Origin: Natribaculum breve
Lineage (GTDB): Archaea > Halobacteriota > Halobacteria > Halobacteriales > Natrialbaceae
Length of the DNA: 64,000 nt
Direction of reading: 5' to 3'
NCBI RefSeq assembly: GCF_023008585.1
Contig: NZ_CP095390.1
Span: forward strand, 3,100,001-3,164,000
Both the position numbers and the translations under genes were made by a program. Of this stretch, positions 35,675-43,900 are shown piece by piece; position 1 is the stretch's first letter; the number at the start of each line of letters is the position of its first letter. The notes under the pieces were generated by a model. The model saw nothing but the letters and a program-made list of their open reading frames with translations, did no database searches and was not told the origin of the DNA.

Positions 35675-35872
35675 CTATGCGTCTTCGGTCTTGCTGAGCA
35701 CAATCCTCCCCTCGTTATCGAGTGCGAACTCAATCTCGTCGTCTGCTTCCAGATCTGCGGTTTCGAGGATTTCCGTCGGAATCGTTAGGACTGTGCTGTT
35801 ACCTGACCGTCGAAGCTTCCGTGTCAGCGAAATCGTGTTTTCATTAGTTGCTACATCTGTATTGACGGCCAT
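35675..35872 (-). CDS. AbrB/SpoVT-type DNA-binding protein
   Basis: A 65-residue swapped-hairpin protein. TRKLRRSGNSTVLTIPTEILETADLEADDEIEFALDNEGRIVLSK is the full AbrB/MazE-type fold. It is divergent from a second, related AbrB gene at 35957 across 84 bases that hold repeated GTCTTAT sites, an arrangement like a lysogeny or plasmid-maintenance switch. Confidence 0.88.
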   Translation of the reverse strand: MAVNTDVATNENTISLTRKLRRSGNSTVLTIPTEILETADLEADDEIEFALDNEGRIVLSKTEDA

Positions 35873-35956
35873 ACCTATGTCTTATCTTACTGCTACTAAT
35901 GTCTTATGCAGTCAGATATTTAACCTAGGACATTCACGTCTTATCTGGTAAGACCT
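35873..35956. promoter_or_regulatory. Shared operator/promoter of the divergent AbrB genes
   Basis: GTCTTAT occurs at 35879-35885, 35901-35907 and 35938-35944. The last is part of a palindrome, GTCTTA-TCTGG-TAAGAC (35938-35954), that ends two bases before the plus-strand ATG. On the minus side TAAGAC precedes the other start by similar spacing. The sites probably bind one or both AbrB proteins. Confidence 0.6.
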
Positions 35957-36214
35957 ATGGCGATAGCAAACCACGTACTCAACATGGGACGGCGGGTCAA
36001 CATTGACATGGAACGCGGTGCAGTCGTCGGCACGCGGAAGCTCCGCGATTCGGGTAACAGCACTGTGCTAACGATCCCGCCAGAAATACTGGACGTTGCT
36101 GACCTGGAAGCCGGCGACGAGATCACGCTCACCGCCGACATGGAGAGTGGAAAGATAACGATCGTAAAAAAAGAGTCCGAAGAATCCAACGACGCCGAAG
36201 ACTCCAGCGAATGA
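35957..36214 (+). CDS. AbrB/SpoVT-type DNA-binding protein, second copy
   Basis: An 85-residue protein; VGTRKLRDSGNSTVLTIPPEILDVADLEAGDEITLTADMESGKITIVK is the AbrB fold, preceded by a 24-residue N-terminal arm and followed by an acidic tail. It shares KLR-SGNSTVLTIP-EIL--ADLE--DEI with its divergent neighbour. The start is leaderless-like, directly after the GTCTTA palindrome. Confidence 0.88.
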   Translation: MAIANHVLNMGRRVNIDMERGAVVGTRKLRDSGNSTVLTIPPEILDVADLEAGDEITLTADMESGKITIVKKESEESNDAEDSSE

Positions 36215-36224
36215 CGATTTTATT

Positions 36225-37295
36225 TTAGATATTCGCCGCCTCGAGATCCATCTCTACTGGCGCCTCAAGATCCTCGTCGATAACTTCGTACTTGGCCCAT
36301 CGATTCTCTCCGTGCTGGCGGATAAGATCGTACTCGACCAGCTTCTCGAGATAGTTCAACACTGACCGTCGTCCGACAGGGTCCTGGTCGCGACCGGCGT
36401 AGAGTGTGGGTGCAAATCGCTCGTACAGGTCGTGCAATCGTCCAGATTTCACGAGACCACCCTCGAGACGCAGCAGTTCGTAGACGACGAGCGGGCCAAA
36501 CGGTAGACTTCGGAGGTTCGCCGTCCGGATCATTTGCCGTGCCCGCTCGAACCCGTCGCGGACGTCGTTCTCATGGAAATAGTCGTGCCCGCGCTCCTGG
36601 GCGATCTCCGCGGCGCCGAGGAGTGTCTTGATACCATAGCGGGCAACACCAGCGACCTCGTCAGCGATCCACTCGAGTTGGCCTTCGCGAACGACGCCAG
36701 GCGCGAGGCCGCGCTCGACGCGCGGCTCGAGAATGTCGACGAGCTCGTCCGTGGTGTAGCGGTCGAGTCCGATCTGGCTCTTCAAGGCGAAGTAGTGGCC
36801 GAGGTCTTCGTCGAGGCGGGCAAGCCACTCCGTCTGATCGTGGCAGATTGCGATGACTGATAGCTTCGGTACTGAGAAGAGATCCTCGAGGACACCGAGG
36901 TCGGCAATAGTGTCGGCCTCGTCGAGGACGAGAACGTATGGCCGGTCGACAATCGCCTGGAGCGCGTCGACGAGTTCCTCGTGTGGCGAGTTTCGGTGGA
37001 TCGCCGCATCCTTTGCGTGCTTGACGATCGCTTCGTGGAGGATCCCACATCGAGTGCCACTCGAGGACTTGATGAGCGCCCACTCGAGGCCGTGGTCGTG
37101 GTGCAAGTCACAGAGAACGTGCCGTGTTGTCGTCGTCTTCCCGACACCGGACGGACCATAGATCAGGACATCTTCGCCCCGATCTCCATAGACCGCTGGC
37201 TCAAGCGCACGAGAGAGCTGTGCGATTTCGGTGTCGCGATGGAGAACTCGCTGCGGCGGATAGGCGTCTTCGAACACCCACCGATCAGTAATCAT
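36225..37295 (-). CDS. Orc1/Cdc6-type replication initiator
   Basis: A 356-residue AAA+ ATPase of the Orc1/Cdc6 family. Walker A is GPSGVGKT at residues 47-54 and Walker B lies in YVLVLDEADTIADLG; sensor regions follow, and a C-terminal winged helix holds RSVLNYLEKLVEYDLIRQHGE. Integrated haloarchaeal plasmids and proviruses often carry their own Orc1/Cdc6 with an adjacent origin. The 270 bases upstream contain repeated motifs (see candidate origin). Its presence argues that the element can replicate or could before integration. Confidence 0.9.
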   Translation of the reverse strand: MITDRWVFEDAYPPQRVLHRDTEIAQLSRALEPAVYGDRGEDVLIYGPSGVGKTTTTRHVLCDLHHDHGLEWALIKSSSGTRCGILHEAIVKHAKDAAIHRNSPHEELVDALQAIVDRPYVLVLDEADTIADLGVLEDLFSVPKLSVIAICHDQTEWLARLDEDLGHYFALKSQIGLDRYTTDELVDILEPRVERGLAPGVVREGQLEWIADEVAGVARYGIKTLLGAAEIAQERGHDYFHENDVRDGFERARQMIRTANLRSLPFGPLVVYELLRLEGGLVKSGRLHDLYERFAPTLYAGRDQDPVGRRSVLNYLEKLVEYDLIRQHGENRWAKYEVIDEDLEAPVEMDLEAANI

Positions 37296-37563
37296 GACCT
37301 ACCGGTTCGAAAGATTGCATAAAAGACGTGACGGGTGACGTTTCGGAGAGATTTATCCAAGTTAGCAAATAGAATCACTTGGTGCTAGCCCATGGCTGGC
37401 AGCAATCTCGATTGCAGGCTTCCAAACTCTGTTCACCAGTAGATCCCCGAACAGGAAGCCGTGACGGGCGGCGTTTCGAAACCTCACTACTGCGGAACGT
37501 TCGCCAAGATTATCACATAGTGTTGTACCTGAGGTTTATATACGATTACGCGGCCAGCCAGGC
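37296..37563. other. Candidate replication origin next to orc1/cdc6
   Basis: This is the intergenic region upstream of the initiator gene. CGTGACGGGTGACGTTTCG (37327-37345) recurs as CGTGACGGGCGGCGTTTCG (37460-37478), two differences in 19, in the same orientation 133 bases apart. The second is extended by the palindrome GTTTCGAAAC (37472-37481). The intervening sequence is AT-rich. This fits paired origin recognition boxes but is inferred. TTTATATA at 37535-37542 is the promoter of the plus-strand gene. Confidence 0.5.
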
Positions 37564-37566
37564 GTG

Positions 37567-37824
37567 ATGGTTTCACAACGGCCACAAAACGACCTGCTGA
37601 TCGTCATGGCACTCGCGCATCTGACCCACGAGTTTCGCGATGTCGAACCTGAACTCGCTGACCGAGCTTGGCACCTCGCTGCGGAGGTTGCGGCTGTGTA
37701 CGGCCTCACTCCATCAGAAGCGGTACTGGAATTCGACTGGAACGAAGTAAGAAAAGAGACTCCCCGACTTAGGGCCCGCGCCAAGATCGAACGCCATCGG
37801 GAGCCTCGATCTCGACGTCGCTGA
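37567..37824 (+). CDS. Hypothetical protein, 85 residues
   Basis: MVSQRPQNDLLIVMALAHLTHEFRDVEPELADRAWHLAAEVAAVYGLTPSEAVLEFDW suggests three helices, followed by a basic tail. TTTATATA lies 25 bases before the ATG, as for a leaderless transcript; a GTG one codon earlier is an alternative. Its last 56 bases overlap the convergent gene at 37769, so one of the two ends may be wrong. Confidence 0.6.
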   Translation: MVSQRPQNDLLIVMALAHLTHEFRDVEPELADRAWHLAAEVAAVYGLTPSEAVLEFDWNEVRKETPRLRARAKIERHREPRSRRR

Positions 37825-37969
37825 TCGGCTCGCGGCCAGTCTCACGCCACGATGTGCCCGTCCAGACGGACGTGATCCGCCAGCCTTCGCGACCGCTGCA
37901 GTCGGGGATGATCTGGACGCGTCGGCGGGTCCCGTCGACGTCGGTGAACTCGATTGCGAGCTCGCTCAT
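37769..37969 (-). CDS. Hypothetical element protein, 66 residues
   Basis: A small beta-rich protein: MSELAIEFTDVDGTRRRVQIIPDCSGREGWRITSVWTGTSWRE and an end EIEAPDGVRSWRGP. It closes the second minus-strand gene chain (37769-39636), and its start overlaps the SWIM-protein stop by four bases. Function unknown. Confidence 0.65.
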   Translation of the reverse strand: MSELAIEFTDVDGTRRRVQIIPDCSGREGWRITSVWTGTSWRETGREPISDVEIEAPDGVRSWRGP

Positions 37970-38316
37970 GGCCGCTCACCTCGCCAGATCGGGTCGGCGC
38001 GGACGTGCTCGCCGAGTTGATCGTCGACGTCGTCGGGATCCACCCAGCTGGGGATCGGCCGCGCACCGATCGCGAAGAGCACACGCCGGATGTGTTTGCA
38101 CTGCCGTCCGCGGTACTGGTGATCCGGGCACTCGCAGGCGGGTTCGCCGCGGATGTCGACGAGGTACTCCCGACCGCTCGCGGAGACGATCAGGTAGAGA
38201 TCGTCTGCCCCGCGAACCCGGCCGATGTCCTCGAGGACGCTCATGACCTCCGTTAGCGCGCGGACGTCGACCTCGTCGATTGCCTCAACGCCGGCGGTGG
38301 CGTTAGCAACTGCCAT
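37966..38316 (-). CDS. SWIM zinc-finger protein
   Basis: A 116-residue protein. The SWIM motif is CECPDHQYRGRQCKHIRRVLF (C-x-C-x(n)-C-x-H), preceded by the beta segment LYLIVSASGREYLVDIRG. SWIM domains bind DNA or proteins and occur in transposases, plasmid proteins and Rad51-associated factors. The ATG at 38316 is preferred over an upstream frame with Gly/Arg-rich composition, and it overlaps the upstream stop. Confidence 0.82.
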   Translation of the reverse strand: MAVANATAGVEAIDEVDVRALTEVMSVLEDIGRVRGADDLYLIVSASGREYLVDIRGEPACECPDHQYRGRQCKHIRRVLFAIGARPIPSWVDPDDVDDQLGEHVRADPIWRGERP

Positions 38317-38768
38317 TACTTGGTCACCTCCTCCCAGACGCCGGCACGCTCGGCCGCCTCGTGATGGGCCTGCAGCCACTCGCGAGCCTCGTGTCTCGCG
38401 GCGTCGATCTCGTTCGGATCCCAGGCGTCCGTCCAGTCGTCGGCCTCGAAGCCGGCCAGCAGGTCGGCGAGCGCAGCGGCGACCGTCTCGTCGACGACGT
38501 CGTCGACGTGCTCCCCCAGGCGCTCGGCGGCGGCGAACGCGTCCCGCTCGAGCGCGCCGTCGACACTCCCCTGGACGCGCCGTTGCTCGGAGAACTGGTA
38601 GGTGCGTTCGACCAGGTCGACCAGATCCTCGAGGACGGCCGCGTGCTCGTGCTGGCCGCAGAGGGTCTCGTTGACGCGGTTGTGGCAGATCACGGAGTCG
38701 AACTCGTCGGCACGGTTGCGAGCGAGGCCGCGAAGTCGCTTGCGGGCGTCACGACTCATCTCGTGCAT
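38316..38768 (-). CDS. Hypothetical element protein, 150 residues
   Basis: An almost entirely helical protein starting MHEMSRDARKRLRGLARNRADEF, with VICHNRVNETLCGQHEHAAVL near residue 27 (a Cys/His set that might bind metal) and an acidic helical remainder. It overlaps both neighbours by one to four bases. No family is recognised. Confidence 0.68.
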   Translation of the reverse strand: MHEMSRDARKRLRGLARNRADEFDSVICHNRVNETLCGQHEHAAVLEDLVDLVERTYQFSEQRRVQGSVDGALERDAFAAAERLGEHVDDVVDETVAAALADLLAGFEADDWTDAWDPNEIDAARHEAREWLQAHHEAAERAGVWEEVTK

Positions 38769-39022
38769 CAGCGGTCACCTCCGGCGTGAACGCGCTCGCG
38801 ATGGTCGTCGATCTCGTCGACGTCGACGACCTCGCCACAGTCGGGACAGACCACGCCATCGGGGTCGATCACGCCCGGACCGGCGACGGCCTCCGCGCGG
38901 GCGATCTCCTCGAGGTCGGCCTGGATGATGTGCTCGGGGTAGGGATCGACGACGTCTTGGTCGACGGCCGGGCCGCGGTCCAGATCGTCCTCGAACCGAG
39001 CCGGCGGACGGGCAACACTCAT
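38768..39022 (-). CDS. C2H2-type zinc-finger protein, 84 residues
   Basis: An acidic N-terminal region (DDLDRGPAVDQDVVDPYPEHII) precedes CPDCGEVVDVDEIDDHRERVH, with Cys-x2-Cys and His-x4-His in C2H2 spacing at the C-terminus. It is probably a DNA- or protein-binding adaptor. The ATG at 39022 overlaps the stop of the upstream gene by four bases. Confidence 0.7.
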   Translation of the reverse strand: MSVARPPARFEDDLDRGPAVDQDVVDPYPEHIIQADLEEIARAEAVAGPGVIDPDGVVCPDCGEVVDVDEIDDHRERVHAGGDR

Positions 39023-39177
39023 GCGTCGTCGCCTCCGGTGAGCTCGAGAACGGTCCAGGCACAGCGCCCGCACTCGCACTCGTCGTCGTCAAGCTCCTCG
39101 ATGAGGACCAGGTCGCCGTCGGCGGTCGTCGCGTCGACGAACTGCACGCTGGCGTCGACGTCGATCACGACGGCCAT
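39019..39177 (-). CDS. Small Cys-containing acidic protein, 52 residues
   Basis: MAVVIDVDASVQFVDATTAD begins a beta-rich domain, then DDDECECGRCAWTVLELTGGDDA, with three cysteines in CECGRC that could bind metal. The start directly follows the stop of the upstream gene and its stop overlaps the next start. Confidence 0.66.
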   Translation of the reverse strand: MAVVIDVDASVQFVDATTADGDLVLIEELDDDECECGRCAWTVLELTGGDDA

Positions 39178-39636
39178 CTACGCGACACCTCCTTCGACGT
39201 CGCCGTGTTCGCGCACGTAGTCGTCGAAGCGCTGTTTCGCGACCTCGCGCGGGAGGATGTCGAAGGCGACCTTGTGGCAGTCGTCGATGGCCGTTTCGTA
39301 GAACTCGAAGACGTGTGACCGACCGAAGTGAGGCGACCAGCGGACGGCCTCGATCGCGCCGTTGTCGGTCCGCGTGATCGCGGTCACGCCGCTGCCGTCG
39401 GCGGCCTTGCGGTAGAGCACGAGCGTCTCGTCGAGATCGCGCCGGACGTGGTTGAGCGCCCGGAGGTAGTCCGAGCCCTTGACGGCGTCGGCGCTACGCT
39501 CGCCGCGGACGAACTCGAGAACGCGCTGGACGGTGACGCGCCCGTCTGCGACGCGCTCGAGGAGGGATTCGACGTCGGCGGTGACGTCGGGCTGTGCATC
39601 CGAAACCATTTCGTGGGTTCGCGGTTGAACACTCAT
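39178..39636 (-). CDS. Hypothetical element protein, 152 residues
   Basis: This is the first gene of the second minus-strand chain. A helical N-terminal half (VESLLERVADGRVTVQRVLEFVRG) is followed by a beta-rich half with TAITRTDNGAIEAVRWSPHFGRSHVFEFYETAIDDCHKVAFDILPREVAKQRFDDYV. The ATG at 39636 was chosen because the frame upstream covers a hairpin (CCGGTG/CACCGG, 39664-39681) and is not protein-like. Confidence 0.68.
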   Translation of the reverse strand: MSVQPRTHEMVSDAQPDVTADVESLLERVADGRVTVQRVLEFVRGERSADAVKGSDYLRALNHVRRDLDETLVLYRKAADGSGVTAITRTDNGAIEAVRWSPHFGRSHVFEFYETAIDDCHKVAFDILPREVAKQRFDDYVREHGDVEGGVA

Positions 39637-39833
39637 TGTCCTTCTACCCTGGAGGACGCAGGTCCGGTGCTGGAACACCGGGCCGAGAACCGATTTTCCC
39701 GACCACCCTGCGCCTCACAGTTACTACTCTATTCGCCATTCTATTAAACTTAACGTACCGTAAAGATGGTACGTATAATCGATCAGCATAGGTAAGTAGT
39801 AGCGTAGATAAATAAGAGCGAGGCCGATAGACG
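39637..39833. promoter_or_regulatory. Divergent promoter region with operator-like palindrome
   Basis: ACGTACC (39753-39759) and GGTACGT (39768-39774) form a perfect inverted repeat in AT-rich sequence between the 39178-39636 gene and the divergent winged-helix gene at 39834. A hairpin CCGGTG/CACCGG (39664-39681) lies in the leader of the minus-strand gene. The palindrome is a likely regulator site. Confidence 0.55.
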
Positions 39834-40073
39834 ATGAAGCAAATGGCACTTCGGATTGACCCCATGATGGAGAGCGTCCTTGACGTCTTCGTGGCTACCG
39901 ACGGGTACGCGACGACTGGATATCTCGTCGACGAGCTCGACTCGACGAGGCCGACTGTCACGAAAAGACTCGATCGTCTCTATGCTGCCGACAAGATTGA
40001 GTACGTCCACGAGCCGACCGCCTTTTGGCGGCTGATCGACGACCCTCGTGAAGGCGGTGATCGCGATGAGTAG
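39834..40073 (+). CDS. Winged-helix regulator, 79 residues
   Basis: MKQMALRIDPMMESVLDVFVATDGYATTGYLVDELDSTRPTVTKRLDRLYAADKIEYVHEPTAFWRLIDD is a compact winged helix (MarR/ArsR-like), with recognition helix STRPTVTKRLDRLYAADKI. It is divergent from the second gene chain and the palindrome at 39753 lies between them, so it may repress that chain. Confidence 0.82.
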   Translation: MKQMALRIDPMMESVLDVFVATDGYATTGYLVDELDSTRPTVTKRLDRLYAADKIEYVHEPTAFWRLIDDPREGGDRDE

Positions 40074-40258
40074 TCAGTACGCCAACGGCAGGCCCACGCT
40101 TTGACTGGGCCAGTTGGGCATCGCAAACGCCCGCGGATAAAGAGGCAACTGCAGCGCCGCCGACCTCGAGCGAAGACATGCTCGGCCAGGAGATCCACGA
40201 GATCAGTAAGGTCGCGTCTGGGATGTCAGACGGCATCCTCAAAGCGACCTACTTCTGA
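40066..40258 (+). pseudogene. Frameshifted small gene following the winged-helix regulator
   Basis: The ATG at 40066 overlaps the stop of the winged-helix gene and reads MSSQYANGRPTL, then stops. In the next frame the reading continues DWASWASQTPADKEATAAPP and on to KVASGMSDGILKATYF with a stop at 40256-40258. Dropping one T from CTTT at about 40100 would join them into a protein of about 63 residues. It is probably a recent single-base insertion or a sequencing error. Confidence 0.55.
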
Positions 40259-40305
40259 CGTGAGGGCGAAGCCGCTAACGAGGCCAAACTCGAGAGGAGA
40301 AGTAT

Positions 40306-40704
40306 CTATCCCTCAACCGGCAATTCGAGCAGTTGCGTACCTCCACCAAGTGGCATTGCCCCTAGTCTGCTACTCCCGAATTGACCTCCTTTTTTGTATG
40401 TGAACTTTCCAAGACTCACCTGTTGTTTAGCTAACTTGGCGAGCAGCCAGGTGATACTCATTGCAAACACCCATCCGTAGACCTCAATTTCGATAGAGAT
40501 TTCTAGAAGCCAGTCGAAGCACTTCTCAACCTGTTCAGGAACATCTGTGACTAAGGTTGCACCTTCCTCAAACCAGTCGTACAATGGCTTCAGCCGGTCG
40601 TACCAATTTTCGTGGAGAAGCACGCGGAGATAGGAGTCATCGCCACCGCGTACGAAGCGGATCTGTTTCGAACTATCGGAGACATATTGTCCGTGTAGCG
40701 CCAT
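40306..40704 (-). CDS. Hypothetical protein with one membrane segment, 132 residues
   Basis: MALHGQYVSDSSKQIRFVRGG starts a polar N-terminal part; IEVYGWVFAMSITWLLAKLA is a probable transmembrane helix near residue 80, followed by a basic/Gly-rich tail. GC is lower than in the surrounding element genes and the acidic bias is weak, suggesting a different origin. No family is recognised. Confidence 0.5.
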   Translation of the reverse strand: MALHGQYVSDSSKQIRFVRGGDDSYLRVLLHENWYDRLKPLYDWFEEGATLVTDVPEQVEKCFDWLLEISIEIEVYGWVFAMSITWLLAKLAKQQVSLGKFTYKKGGQFGSSRLGAMPLGGGTQLLELPVEG

Positions 40705-40928
40705 AGCAAATATTGCCGATATTGAATCAAAAGCTTTGTGAGATTTTCTATATTTTTGATATACAAAAGCCTCGTCTGGTAGTCGGCCGTCAACGAACTT
40801 GACCGTTGGAATTACAACGACGAATTCCAGACGGATGCCGCCGCCCTCAAGGCGATCGCGTTGGTCAGGTTTACGGCCGATGCGTCACACTACAACCACG
40901 CGCCAACTGACTGCTACATAGGACGCAA
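40705..40928. other. Region beyond array 1 with gene fragment
   Basis: AT-rich to about 40770. From 40783 one plus frame reads SAVNELDRWNYNDEFQTDAA and on to LVRFTADASHYNHAPTDCYI directly into the CRISPR array, with no start codon. It looks like a fragment of a real gene cut off at the trailer end of the array. Confidence 0.45.
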
Positions 40929-43900
40929 TCTGAGCCCCAACAAGGGTCCTGCTGAAACATCTGAAAGTCGAAGTTGAGCAGTTGGCCGATCGAGCTTCAA
41001 CCCAACAAGGGTCCTGCTGAAACCAGTGAGTAATCATTCTCCCAGTGCTGTCGGACGCTGCTTCAACCCAACAAGGGTCCTGCTGAAACGAACGAGTCGA
41101 CTTCAGGAGCATGGACGTAACCTCTGCTTCAACCCAACAAGGGTCCTGCTGAAACACGTCTATGCAGACGGCGACGTGCGGATGCTGGCCGAGCTTCAAC
41201 CCAACAAGGGTCCTGCTAAAACGCGGTTGCAACCGACGGGGGTGACGACCGGTGAGTGTGCTTCAACCCAACAAGGGTCCTGCTGAAACGCGTCGGCCTG
41301 TGTGTCGATCACTACGAACTGCTCGCTTCAACCCAACAAGGGTCCTGCTGAAACGGAGGTTTCTTCGTTTCGCTCTCGTTCGGCGCGACGCTTCAACCCA
41401 ACAAGGGTCCTGCTGAAACTGTCGGCCTCTACCCACACGTTGTCTCCAGTGTGGCTTCAACCCAACAAGGGTCCTGCTGAAACCGAGGTGAAGTCAACCT
41501 CGAGCACGATCGGCGAGGAGCTTCAACCCAACAAGGGTCCTGCTGAAACTCAGACGTCACGGCCAGCAAGGACGGCCACGCGATCGAGCTTCAACCCAAC
41601 AAGGGTCCTGCTGAAACCGGAGTCCTCGAGCAGGCCGACGTCCGTGGCGTTCACGCTTCAACCCAACAAGGGTCCTGCTGAAACTGGATGATGCCCTCGA
41701 AGGTCTGCGTCACGACGACGCTTCAACCCAACAAGGGTCCTGCTGAAACGGTGGGGAGGCGCGAATCGAAACAGGATCAAATGGGGCTTCAACCCAACAA
41801 GGGTCCTGCTGAAACCGAGTCGTGGGGGTCGAACGTGTCTTGGCTCTCGTCGCTTCAACCCAACAAGGGTCCTGCTGAAACTGAAGCGGCTGGAGAAGCA
41901 AAAGATGCCGCAGAGGGCTTCAACCCAACAAGGGTCCTGCTGAAACTGTGTATGAACTCCCATCAGCATCAATGGCGAGGTAGCTTCAACCCAACAAGGG
42001 TCCTGCTGAAACGGTTTCCTCGCGGGCCATGCGGACCCGTTCGTCGGCGCTTCAACCCAACAAGGGTCCTGCTGAAACAACCGCGTTCATGTCGAGTGAG
42101 ACGAAGGATTTCGAGCTTCAACCCAACAAGGGTCCTGCTGAAACTCGTCGCCGATCCGAACGCTGTCCGGGCTCCCGTCGCTTCAACCCAACAAGGGTCC
42201 TGCTGAAACAGTGAACGTCTTCTCGCACGAATCGCACTCCTGCTCGCTTCAACCCAACAAGGGTCCTGCTGAAACGAATTTGATTTTATCATCACTGTCC
42301 TCATTTTGGACGCTTCAACCCAACAAGGGTCCTGCTGAAACCCTGGATCGAGACCGACGCGCCCGTCGAGCTCAAGCCGCTTCAACCCAACAAGGGTCCT
42401 GCTGAAACCGTTCGGAGACAACCCCGTCCCGGACGGAACCCCGGCTTCAACCCAACAAGGGTCCTGCTGAAACTCCGCCTCGGGCACCACCAACACGTGC
42501 TCGAGGGGCTTCAACCCAACAAGGGTCCTGCTGAAACCTGTAGGTCGCGCCACAGGCCTGACAGCGGGCCGGCTTCAACCCAACAAGGGTCCTGCTGAAA
42601 TGATCGGGTGGCCGGGCCACTGTTCGAGGATTGCCGCTTCAACCCAACAAGGGTCCTGCTGAAACGTCGTCGTCTTGCTCGTTCTCTTTCCCAACGTCCT
42701 TGCTTCAACCCAACAAGGGTCCTGCTGAAACTGCCTACGCAGGCACTCACCCTGACCACACTATGAGCTTCAACCCAACAAGGGTCCTGCTGAAACTAGT
42801 CCGTCCCGTCGACGAGGCCGTCACTCTCGGTGCTTCAACCCAACAAGGGTCCTGCTGAAACCGGAGTGGGATACGGCCCTCGAGTTGCTTGTGACGCTTC
42901 AACCCAACAAGGGTCCTGCTGAAACAGTGGTCGTCCAACTCGTCGAAAGTCTCCTCATCCACGCTTCAACCCAACAAGGGTCCTGCTGAAACGTGCGACA
43001 ACAGGGAGCGCCATGCTCCCCGAATAGACGCTTCAACCCAACAAGGGTCCTGCTGAAACACAGCGACCGACACGACGACGGTACTGAACACTCGAGCTTC
43101 AACCCAACAAGGGTCCTGCTGAAACTCAGCACACTCACGATCGTGCCGAAGATGCCATATCCGCTTCAACCCAACAAGGGTCCTGCTGAAACCAGTCGAT
43201 GAACGTCTCGTGGTCGCCTTCCCACGGCGCTTCAACCCAACAAGGGTCCTGCTGAAACACTTGGAGGATGAGGTTCGGGAGTTGCGATCGGATGCTTCAA
43301 CCCAACAAGGGTCCTGCTGAAACGGTAGACTATCTCGGTCTCTCCGTTCGCAAGCGCTTGCTTCAACCCAACAAGGGTCCTGCTGAAACCTAACTCGTTT
43401 CTCGTCATGGATTTTGTTACCCCGGCTTCAACCCAACAAGGGTCCTGCTGAAACACAGCGTGCCATCTGGCCCCATGATCGGAGAATGAGAGCTTCAACC
43501 CAACAAGGGTCCTGCTGAAACTCGGTGTCTTGGTTGCCGACGGTCGCCTCGACGCCGCTTCAACCCAACAAGGGTCCTGCTGAAACTCCGCTCCGGGTTA
43601 GATCTGGACCTGATGACGAGACGCTTCAACCCAACAAGGGTCCTGCTGAAACACCACCGATCAGCGGGTCCGGGCCGTCGAGCACCACGCTTCAACCCAA
43701 CAAGGGTCCTGCTGAAACGAGGGTGGCTTTCGGCTTTGCGTTCTGGACGTGCGCTTCAACCCAACAAGGGTCCTGCTGAAACATTGACGAGACACCAAAG
43801 AACCACAGTTTTGCAAAGGCTTCAACCCAACAAGGGTCCTGCTGAAACTTTGCTGATTCTGCCCTCGTCGTTGAATCTCGTTTTGCTTCAACCCAACAAG

